Positions 17,770 to 24,814 of a DNA stretch of 64,000 nt are shown here, piece after piece. Positions within the stretch are counted from its first letter, which is position 1. Each line of letters begins with the position of its first letter. The translations under genes were made by a program, and so were the position numbers. Under the pieces are notes generated by a model, which made no database searches, was not told the origin of the DNA, and saw only the letters and a list, made by a program, of their open reading frames with translations. This DNA comes from [Clostridium] asparagiforme DSM 15981 (GTDB lineage: Bacteria > Bacillota > Clostridia > Lachnospirales > Lachnospiraceae): NCBI GenBank assembly GCA_025149125.1, contig CP102272.1, positions 1 to 64,000 on the forward strand, in the 5' to 3' direction.

Positions 17770-17815
17770 CAGCAGGCCGTTGGCGCCGCCTGCAGGCGAT
17801 TGCTTTCGGAAATCA
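17770..17815. repeat. dispersed GGCGATTGCTT repeat, copy 1
   Basis: The core TGGCGCCGCCTGCAGGCGAT with following TGCTT (17781-17805) closely matches the segment at 48039-48062. Both copies lie just after a terminator and before the end of a minus-strand operon. Confidence 0.45.
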
Positions 17816-17861
17816 CAGTTGAATGGTAAATTCCTGCTAACCTATTTCAGAACCATGTCCG

Positions 17862-18278
17862 TCAGAATAAATCCTCATCCCCTTCGCTCTGCTCTGCGTT
17901 GTCCAGCTCCACAATCTGAATCGCCTCCCGGCTCTGCCGCACCACGTCCTCGATTTCCTCTCGTGTGAGCTCCCGGTCCTGGATTACCAGACCGATCACC
18001 AGCGCCAGGTTGACGCCTGCGATCAGCGTGGTGTTCGGCCGGTTAAGGAATGTATACATAATACTGTTTACACTGCCGCCGTACATGTCGGACAGCAGAA
18101 TCACCTGATCGTCCCGGCCCACCTCCCGGTAGAAGGAGTTCAGGGCGTCCTCCAGTGAACCCTCATCCACATAGGCATCAAATACGGTCAGGCGGTCGCA
18201 GCCGCCCAGAAGCACACCGATAGAGCTTTTCAGGCCGCTGGCCAGGTGACCGTGGGATGAAAGAAAAAATTGAACCAT
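17862..18278 (-). CDS. PTS mannose/sorbose-family EIIA component
   Basis: A 138-residue cytoplasmic EIIA of the mannose (Man) PTS family, which passes phosphate from HPr to EIIB. The N-terminus FLSSHGHLASGLKSS places the phospho-His at residue 9, and MYGGSVNS matches the family. The acidic C-terminal tail ends in EGDEDLF, like the EEDLF end of EIIC in the same cluster. It is the last gene of the six-gene operon, one base after the deacetylase gene. Confidence 0.9.
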   Translation of the reverse strand: MVQFFLSSHGHLASGLKSSIGVLLGGCDRLTVFDAYVDEGSLEDALNSFYREVGRDDQVILLSDMYGGSVNSIMYTFLNRPNTTLIAGVNLALVIGLVIQDRELTREEIEDVVRQSREAIQIVELDNAEQSEGDEDLF

Positions 18279-18279
18279 T

Positions 18280-19068
18280 TTAGTGTTCTCCTTCCTGTGA
18301 TATCAGATCCCGGTAGCTGATGAGCTCGATGGAGTTTTCGCGGATCCATTGTCTCATGGACGGTCCGGTGACGGCCGCCAGATCCCGTGTGCGGATCATG
18401 GTGTAGGTGGATACGCCGAACAAAGCGTCGTCCACGTATCCGCAGTGGGTGCCGATGAAGCCGATGGGCTTTTTGGGAAATTCCCGGTCGCCCAAAATGC
18501 ATTCCATGGGGTCGGCTTTCATCTGCTCCTCCAGGGTAAACGGCTTTTTGTTCCAGGAGGAGGCCAGACGTGAGACGTTGTATCTGGCCAACAGATCCCG
18601 CACCAGCGGGATGCCGTAGGTCTCCCCCATGATCTCCATAGCCCGCCATGTAGCCGGCGTGCTGTAGGAATGGCTGTGGAGGTATTCCGGTTTCTTTCCG
18701 GTGAGGTCTATAAAACGCCGGATCTGGGCTTCCACCTCGATCAGACAGTCCTGAAGAATCACGTGGTCCTGGTTTCCGTCCGCCGCGTCCTTTGTCCGGT
18801 GCATGCCCGAGGTCTTAAAGAAGCCGTCCCCCTGCACCAGGGAGGGGATTTGCGCCGGATCGGCGCAGGGCCGCCCTGCCACCAAATTAATGTCCTGGCC
18901 CAGGCATACATGGCTGTAGGGGCTGATCAGCCGGACAGCGAACTCTGCGGCCGGCATGTTGCTGAACAAGCCGGTGCAGGTGACGGCCCCGTCCCGGATT
19001 CCCTTTTCGATGCCACAACTCACAGCCTCCGTAATGCCAAGGTCATCGGATTGTACGATTAATTTCAT
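18280..19068 (-). CDS. ChbG/HpnK (YdjC)-family carbohydrate deacetylase
   Basis: A 262-residue member of the YdjC/ChbG group, which removes N-acetyl groups from sugars such as chitobiose-6-phosphate. MKLIVQSDDLGI carries the metal Asp pair (8-9), and YLHSHSYSTPA carries the metal His residues. AGGAGG overlaps the stop of the upstream EIIB gene. Lying inside a PTS operon, it should act on the phosphorylated sugar in the cytoplasm (inference). Confidence 0.85.
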   Translation of the reverse strand: MKLIVQSDDLGITEAVSCGIEKGIRDGAVTCTGLFSNMPAAEFAVRLISPYSHVCLGQDINLVAGRPCADPAQIPSLVQGDGFFKTSGMHRTKDAADGNQDHVILQDCLIEVEAQIRRFIDLTGKKPEYLHSHSYSTPATWRAMEIMGETYGIPLVRDLLARYNVSRLASSWNKKPFTLEEQMKADPMECILGDREFPKKPIGFIGTHCGYVDDALFGVSTYTMIRTRDLAAVTGPSMRQWIRENSIELISYRDLISQEGEH

Positions 19069-19081
19069 CCGCCAATTCCTC

Positions 19082-19579
19082 CTAATCCAGTGGAATCAGC
19101 TTTTTCAAAGCGATTGCCGGCTCTTCCGGGGTGGTCTGATAAATGCAGTCCAGGCCGCAGCCCATGAGCTCCTTAAACTGTGCCACCTCGTCTTCGTCAC
19201 AGTACAGGTTGTTGTCGTAGCGGTTTCGCTCCCTGCCGGGCTTTTTCGGGGCCACCCTGCCGTAGTTCCCAATATTGACAAAGGGAATACCTTTGACGGC
19301 CCGGACCATTTTCAGCGCGTCCGCTGGGCTGTTCACCAATACCAGAACCTTTAACGGTTCGCATCTGGGGTCATTTAAGGTGGCGATGGCTGCATCCAGG
19401 GTTTTGATCACGGTTTTGATTCCCGGAGGCGCGGCCATCTTTAAAGACTTCTGGATCATCACATTCTCCGCGGCGTGGTCATTGGCCACCACGATGCTGT
19501 CCACGCCTGTGTGGCGGGACCATTTGATGGCGATTTGACCGTGTATCAGGCGCTCGTCAATTCGGAATAATTTTATCAT
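19082..19579 (-). CDS. PTS mannose/sorbose-family EIIB component
   Basis: A 165-residue EIIB of the Man family, which phosphorylates the sugar during transport. The N-terminal FRIDERLIHGQIAIKW holds the phospho-His at residue 13, and VVANDHAAEN is typical of the family. AGGAGG precedes the ATG. It sits between nagA (upstream) and the ChbG-like deacetylase gene. Confidence 0.92.
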   Translation of the reverse strand: MIKLFRIDERLIHGQIAIKWSRHTGVDSIVVANDHAAENVMIQKSLKMAAPPGIKTVIKTLDAAIATLNDPRCEPLKVLVLVNSPADALKMVRAVKGIPFVNIGNYGRVAPKKPGRERNRYDNNLYCDEDEVAQFKELMGCGLDCIYQTTPEEPAIALKKLIPLD

Positions 19580-19607
19580 TTCAAATACCTCCTGTGCGGT
19601 TGTTTCT

Positions 19608-20798
19608 TTATGCGCTTTCCACCCGGCGTTTCATGGCCTCCGGGTTAAAGATGCGCTCACCGGTGTCTGTCAGGCGGTCAAATACGATTTTGCCGCCCAC
19701 ATAGGTCCGATGGCAGACAAACTGCTCGTCCACGAACATCAGGTCCGCCCTTTTTCCGGAGCGGATGGAGCCGGTTTTCTCCTGAATTCCCAGGAACCGG
19801 GCCGGATTAATGGAAGCCATCCTGAGAGCAGCTTCCAGTGGAACGCCCACATGATTTACCAACTGCCCGATATTGTACAACACCCATTTACCGCTGCCGC
19901 AGATGCGGCCGTCAGAATTTAAGATCAGGCCCTTTTCGTCCGCGAACATTTCCCGGCCGTAGCGCATATAGGTTCCCGCGGGAAGGCCGGCAATGTAGTT
20001 GGAGTCCGAGATCAGGCAGAATTTTTCATAGGGCTGCAGCCGGAACATGATTTTTAACATGTCCGCGCAGATATGATTTAAGTCGGTGATCACCTCATAG
20101 TACAGGCCCTCCGACAGCAGCAGTGCGCCCAGTGCGCCCACGTCCCGGTGATGGATGCCCTGCATCCCGTTGCCTAAGTGCGTGGCGATGTCGAATCCCA
20201 CCTTTTCCAGGGCGTCATAGATCTCCCGGGAGTGGGCGGCCGTGTGGCAGCAGGCCACCTTAATATCCTGAGCGTGCAGGTAGCGGATCACATCATAAGC
20301 GCCCGGCAGCTCCGGAGCGATGGCCATCATGGCCATTTTACCGCCCGCCCTGGCGGTCAACCGTTTTGTCTCCTCCACGTCCGGCAGAGGCCAGCTCATG
20401 CCCACCGTGTTTTCACCGCCCCGTGCCCAGAAGGGCCCTTCGCTGTGAATGCCGTAGATTGCGGCGCCCTCATAGTCCTGATCCATCACCCGGGCAATCG
20501 CCTCAAAGGCATCCTCCTTAGCGGTGGGCAGAATTCCGGTAACCCCTACCGAGGCCAAAGCTTTGGCGTAACCCCGCACATCCTCGTCCTCGCAGGGATC
20601 GGTCATGGACCAGCCGCCGAACCCGTGGTTGTGGATATCGATGATGCCGGGATAGATGCCAAGCTCCCCGGCATCCTGGTAAGCCCCGTCGCAGTGATCG
20701 CAGATATCCCGGATGTATCCGTCCTCAATGGTGATATATCCGTTTACCATTCCATTTTCCGTCAGAATCCGCTTTGATTTCCATGTGATTTTACTCAT
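19608..20798 (-). CDS. nagA: N-acetylglucosamine-6-phosphate deacetylase
   Basis: A cytosolic amidohydrolase that deacetylates N-acetylglucosamine-6-phosphate (or the galactosamine analogue). The 396 residues are a usual length. PGIIDIHNHGFGG, GIHSEGPF, CCHTAAHS, THLGNGMQGIHHRD and the Asp of ISDSNYIAGLP give the metal and catalytic set. It lies between EIID and EIIB genes, so the PTS most probably imports an N-acetylated hexosamine. The NagA/AgaA distinction is not decided by sequence. Confidence 0.88.
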   Translation of the reverse strand: MSKITWKSKRILTENGMVNGYITIEDGYIRDICDHCDGAYQDAGELGIYPGIIDIHNHGFGGWSMTDPCEDEDVRGYAKALASVGVTGILPTAKEDAFEAIARVMDQDYEGAAIYGIHSEGPFWARGGENTVGMSWPLPDVEETKRLTARAGGKMAMMAIAPELPGAYDVIRYLHAQDIKVACCHTAAHSREIYDALEKVGFDIATHLGNGMQGIHHRDVGALGALLLSEGLYYEVITDLNHICADMLKIMFRLQPYEKFCLISDSNYIAGLPAGTYMRYGREMFADEKGLILNSDGRICGSGKWVLYNIGQLVNHVGVPLEAALRMASINPARFLGIQEKTGSIRSGKRADLMFVDEQFVCHRTYVGGKIVFDRLTDTGERIFNPEAMKRRVESA

Positions 20799-20815
20799 AT
20801 CGCAAATACTCCCCT

Positions 20816-21631
20816 CTAAAAGATTCCGAAGAATGCCAGCACGATGGAAATGACAAGGATGCCGAATACCAGGGTGATGGGTTTATAGCCCTTTTTGATC
20901 AGCCGCACCATGCCGAATACCAGAAGAATGGACAGGATGCCAGGCATAATGGAGTTGAAGATATCTAAGACCACCACGGAAGTCTGCCCCACATTGATGG
21001 TCCAGGCCAGCTTCACGTTCACGGAGGAGGCAACCATCGCGCCCACCATGGTGATACCCATGACGCCGGCGGCCTTGGTCAGCGCTTCCATGAGTCCTGA
21101 TTCAAAGACGGAATCGATAAATGAGGTTCCATAGCGGTAGCCCATGCGCAGCAGATAATAGCGGGCCGCGAACTGGGAGAAGCCGTAGATCAGCACAAAG
21201 AGGATCACTCCCAGGAAATTCGCCTGGGCGCACAGTCCGATGGCGATGCCGGCCGCGATGACCCGCAGGCAGTTGAAAAAGAACGCATCGCCGATGCCCG
21301 CAGTGGGACCCATTAGAGCTACCTTGATATTCTCAATCACATCGTCGTCCACGCCGCCGGAGGTCTTTTTCTGTTTTTCCAGGGCGTAGGTGATTCCTGC
21401 AATCAAAGCGAAGAAAACAGCGTGGGTGTTGAAAAAACCGTTGTGCCGCTGCAACGCTTCGGCCCGTTCCGTTTGATCCTCGTAGAGCTCTTCCAGAGCC
21501 GGTTCCATGGTCAGGGCAAAAGCGTTTCCTTCCATTTTTACCATGTTGAAACCGGAGAACACCAGACCGGAGTTCCAGAACATTTTCCGCAGGGTCTTTT
21601 TCTCCTGCGTTGTGTATGCAGACTTTGCCAT
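20816..21631 (-). CDS. PTS mannose/sorbose-family EIID component
   Basis: A 271-residue membrane component of the Man-family sugar channel. SGLVFSGFNMVKMEGNAFAL near the N-terminus and RHNGFFNTHA are family marks, and hydrophobic segments fill the C-terminal half. Its ATG shares one base with the EIIC stop (TGATG), and its binding site GAGGAGGA is within the EIIC gene, so the two membrane proteins are coupled. Confidence 0.9.
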   Translation of the reverse strand: MAKSAYTTQEKKTLRKMFWNSGLVFSGFNMVKMEGNAFALTMEPALEELYEDQTERAEALQRHNGFFNTHAVFFALIAGITYALEKQKKTSGGVDDDVIENIKVALMGPTAGIGDAFFFNCLRVIAAGIAIGLCAQANFLGVILFVLIYGFSQFAARYYLLRMGYRYGTSFIDSVFESGLMEALTKAAGVMGITMVGAMVASSVNVKLAWTINVGQTSVVVLDIFNSIMPGILSILLVFGMVRLIKKGYKPITLVFGILVISIVLAFFGIF

Positions 21632-22425
21632 CAGAACAAATCCTCCTCTCCCGCGGACTGCGCCGTTTTGTTTTCCGCCAGGCGCTTGATATCATTGAGT
21701 TTCTTTTCCATGCAGAAATAAGTGAAGGCCATCACGCCGGCGATGATTGCAATCGCAACGGTGGGCAGCTGCATGTATTTCTGGAACACATAGCCGATAA
21801 AGAAGAACCAGCCGATTTCCCGGTTCCAGATCATGGAGATCAGGATGGCGAAGCCGATACCGGTCATCATGGAGCTGGCGGCGGAAAGCCCGGACATGAT
21901 AAAGGCTGGCATGCCGTTCATCACATGTTCCAGTCCCTGTACGCCGAAGGCGATAGCCGCAAACATGATAATGGTCTGGGGCAGGCGGTCCAGGAACAGG
22001 CCGCAGCCGATGACCTGGGTGCGGAAGGCTTTCACGCGGCCGCTTCCGGCCAGGCGCTCCCAGTAGGGAGCCAGGGCCGCCAGGGCGGGCTTCCACATCT
22101 CGTTGGCCGAACCCATCAAGGTGCCGATGGGCATAGCCAGGGCCAGTCCGGTTTCAACGTCTGCGCCGGTGAGAATGGTGTAGGCCACGGCGATAATACT
22201 GCTGGCGCAGGCATCGGCCGGGATGGAGCCGCCGATTGCGGAGATTCCCATAAAGATTGCCTCCAGGGATGCGGCCATGACCATTCCGGTCCGTATGTCT
22301 CCCAGGAGCAGTCCGGTTAATGTTGCGGTCACGATCGGACGCTGAAATGTCTGCCACGACAGAAGACGGTCCACGCCCTGGACGATCAGCCAGACAAGGG
22401 CGCACAGCAAACCACTTTGTACCAT
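21631..22425 (-). CDS. PTS mannose/sorbose-family EIIC component
   Basis: A 264-residue polytopic membrane protein forming the sugar channel with EIID. GLLLGDIRTGMVMAASLEA and the Gly-rich loop GISAIGGSIPADA match the Man-family EIIC. I chose the ATG at 22425 (MVQSGLLCALVW), eight bases after GGGGGA; an in-frame ATG at 22491 would add 22 residues without a binding site. It is the first gene of the operon. Confidence 0.9.
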   Translation of the reverse strand: MVQSGLLCALVWLIVQGVDRLLSWQTFQRPIVTATLTGLLLGDIRTGMVMAASLEAIFMGISAIGGSIPADACASSIIAVAYTILTGADVETGLALAMPIGTLMGSANEMWKPALAALAPYWERLAGSGRVKAFRTQVIGCGLFLDRLPQTIIMFAAIAFGVQGLEHVMNGMPAFIMSGLSAASSMMTGIGFAILISMIWNREIGWFFFIGYVFQKYMQLPTVAIAIIAGVMAFTYFCMEKKLNDIKRLAENKTAQSAGEEDLF

Positions 22426-22462
22426 AAAATAGTTCCCCCTTTTATTTAGTAAGATGTCTTTA

Positions 22463-22492
22463 ATTATAGCCCGACGGGGAAAAAGTTCCATC
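22463..22492 (-). promoter_or_regulatory. candidate promoter of the PTS operon
   Basis: On the minus strand a TATAAT (22468-22463) lies about 38 bases before the EIIC start, but no good -35 is present (TGGAAC at best). This fits dependence on the adjacent PRD-type activator (inference). Confidence 0.4.
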
Positions 22493-22560
22493 CATACATA
22501 TGCATTATGTCAGCTGAAAAACCTGTTTTTGCCCTTGACGTAGTGCAAAAGTGTTAATCA

Positions 22561-24561
22561 TTACAGGTTATCGCGGATGATTTCGGTTAAAGTATCCATG
22601 AGATATTCCGATGACAGGGATGGGTTTAAGTCCTCAAAACGGTCCGACAGGTAACGGACCGCGTGCTCCAGGTACCTCAGGACAAATGGGGAGCCGTGAA
22701 AATCCACGGCGGCAAAGAGAACCGCTTTTACGTTATCCCCCTTGTACAGGATGGCTTTTTTCAGGAGATAGACTTCGAAAATCTGTTTCCCGGTGCGGCA
22801 CGCGGGAATCAGTACAGTGAGGATCTGCCGATGGATTCGTATGCGGTGATGTTCACACAAATACGCCGCCAGCTTCTCCTTGCAGGCCAGGTCCAGGCCC
22901 CACTGGTATGCAAGAAGCTGGAGAACGGCCTGAATCGAATTTGCGGCGAAGTCTTTGTGCACCTGCACCACATCCCACCTGCACAGGGACAGTACGCTGG
23001 TGAGATCGTATCCCTTCAGCAGAATTTCCCGGTAAATGCGGTGGTAGTCCTGAATCTGTAAAATCGGATGAACTTCCGTGTAGGGCCAGGAGTAGCGGTA
23101 GGCGTAGGGGCGGAAGCTGCCGATCAGGCAGTCATAGTCCTCAAACGGATACTTTCGGGCCTCATAGAGCTCGCTGACCGTCAATTTTCCAATCCATCCG
23201 GTGCCCATCCGGCGGCAGATTCCGTCCGCAATCGCCTGTGCGCTTCCCTTTCCGTTCCGGGCGCAGATTAGAATGCGCCTGGGAATATAGGGATAGGAGA
23301 TGGAATCGATCAGCCCGTACAGACTCACTGCAAATAATTGTACGCTGTATTCATTGATCTGCTTTCTGCAGATGCCGGTGAGGATTTCCACCAGATCATC
23401 CGCCAGCGCCATTGCGACCGGGGAATCCTGTATGGCGTTCTCCGACACGGAGTTGCCAATCAGGCGGCATTGGCTCAGGTTGAAATGCATCTGGATCAGG
23501 ATGCGCAGTACGCCTGGGATCAGCTTTTCCGCAAATTCCGAATCGATTTGCCGGATTGGGATGTTCCACCGGCTGCCCAGCTGCTCCAGAATCTCTTCGG
23601 ACAGGCGGGCAGCCTGAGGGTAGAAGGTGGGAAAACGTTCCGCCAGCCCGATAACCCCGTCCCAATCCCCCCACAGGAGCAGCAGGAGAGCGATTGCAGT
23701 CACTTCGTCGTCATTAACGGTGAAATCGGGAAAATGCTCCAGCTCCGAAGCCAGGGTCCGGGCCAGTTTATATTCGCGGCAGCGTTGGATTTCTTTTTTC
23801 CACACGGTCCACTGGTTCCCTTCCAGCTCTAGACTGTGCCCGTCCTTCATCCGGTTTCGCAGTAAAAGGAGATAGTCCACCAGCCGGTTTACGTAGATGT
23901 CAAACACCTCGTTGTCCGAGGCGCGCAGGATTTCCAGGGTGGACCGGCGCACCTGGTCCTTGTCGTCCCGGTCCGCAAAGGCCTGTTCGTAAGCGCTGTC
24001 GCTGAAGGTGACGACCCGCTTACGAAAATGATTCTCATACAGCTCCAGGAGGCAGAGACGCCGGTTAAATTCCCCTCCCGCCAGTCGGATTCCCTTTCCA
24101 GGCCGGGCGGGCAGGGAGAGATTGAAGGAACCGAGAAAGTCCCGCACGCCTGGCATCTCTTTTTTGATTGCGCTGGGGGACAGGTACAGCCGGTCAGCCA
24201 GCTGTTCCAACCGGAAATATCCCTCCTCGTCCGCTCCCTCAAAGCGCATGACCGCCCTGGCGATGTGGTAGACCTGATTTTCCTTATGACCCTTGTCGAT
24301 ATTGCTGAACAGGATTTCCACCCGCTCCTTGGCCTGTTGGAAGCGGGGCGGATCCACCGCCTTCAGACAGTAGCCTTTGCCACGCACGGATTCCAGGGAG
24401 CCTCCGTTTTCACGTGTAAAAATTTTAAGCTGTTCGATATCCCCTTTAACCGTGCGCTCTGAGAGTTGAAGCATCTGCGCCAGCTCATTGGATTTTAGAT
24501 AACCGCCGGTTTTTGACAGCAGGTAAAACATTTTGACGATGCGTCTATCTTCAGTTGCCAT
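22561..24561 (-). CDS. PRD-containing BglG/MtlR-type transcriptional regulator
   Basis: A 666-residue PTS-controlled regulator. An HTH-11 domain (about 6-60, LAQMLQLSERTVKGDIEQLK) is followed by a second helix-turn-helix (about 115-160), PRD-like helical domains (about 190-420), an EIIB-like domain with CARNGKGSA (Cys near 433) and a C-terminal EIIA-like region (about 520-666). Such proteins are phosphorylated by PTS components and usually activate the neighbouring PTS operon, here 135 bases downstream on the same strand. A clear phospho-His in the PRD regions is not obvious to me. Confidence 0.82.
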   Translation of the reverse strand: MATEDRRIVKMFYLLSKTGGYLKSNELAQMLQLSERTVKGDIEQLKIFTRENGGSLESVRGKGYCLKAVDPPRFQQAKERVEILFSNIDKGHKENQVYHIARAVMRFEGADEEGYFRLEQLADRLYLSPSAIKKEMPGVRDFLGSFNLSLPARPGKGIRLAGGEFNRRLCLLELYENHFRKRVVTFSDSAYEQAFADRDDKDQVRRSTLEILRASDNEVFDIYVNRLVDYLLLLRNRMKDGHSLELEGNQWTVWKKEIQRCREYKLARTLASELEHFPDFTVNDDEVTAIALLLLLWGDWDGVIGLAERFPTFYPQAARLSEEILEQLGSRWNIPIRQIDSEFAEKLIPGVLRILIQMHFNLSQCRLIGNSVSENAIQDSPVAMALADDLVEILTGICRKQINEYSVQLFAVSLYGLIDSISYPYIPRRILICARNGKGSAQAIADGICRRMGTGWIGKLTVSELYEARKYPFEDYDCLIGSFRPYAYRYSWPYTEVHPILQIQDYHRIYREILLKGYDLTSVLSLCRWDVVQVHKDFAANSIQAVLQLLAYQWGLDLACKEKLAAYLCEHHRIRIHRQILTVLIPACRTGKQIFEVYLLKKAILYKGDNVKAVLFAAVDFHGSPFVLRYLEHAVRYLSDRFEDLNPSLSSEYLMDTLTEIIRDNL

Positions 24562-24698
24562 ACAAACCCCGCTTTCTTATAATGAATGTGTACTGCCATT
24601 ATCTCATAAAAACAAGCATTTTTCCACCAGCGGAAAGGCCGATGGCGAATGTACCCAATTCAGCCTGCAAAAAAATTTAAAATTCTATAATTTTTGTA

Positions 24699-24727
24699 TT
24701 GACATTTTTTTAACAATACTTTATAAT
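24699..24727 (+). promoter_or_regulatory. adhE promoter
   Basis: TTGACA at 24699-24704, a 17-base spacer and TATAAT at 24722-24727: a near-consensus, strong promoter. Confidence 0.8.
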
Positions 24728-24740
24728 GCAAACAGTGAGA

Positions 24741-24758
24741 TTGTTAATTAATTATCAA
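24741..24758 (+). promoter_or_regulatory. Rex-like operator downstream of the adhE promoter
   Basis: TTGTTAATTAATTATCAA is a near match to the clostridial Rex box TTGTTAA-N4-TTAACAA (one mismatch). It lies just after the expected transcription start, so bound Rex would block adhE when NADH is low. Confidence 0.6.
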
Positions 24759-24814
24759 TTAGCAATATATGAAATAAACCGAGCACAAACACAAGGAAAA
24801 TGGAGGAAAAGGAA

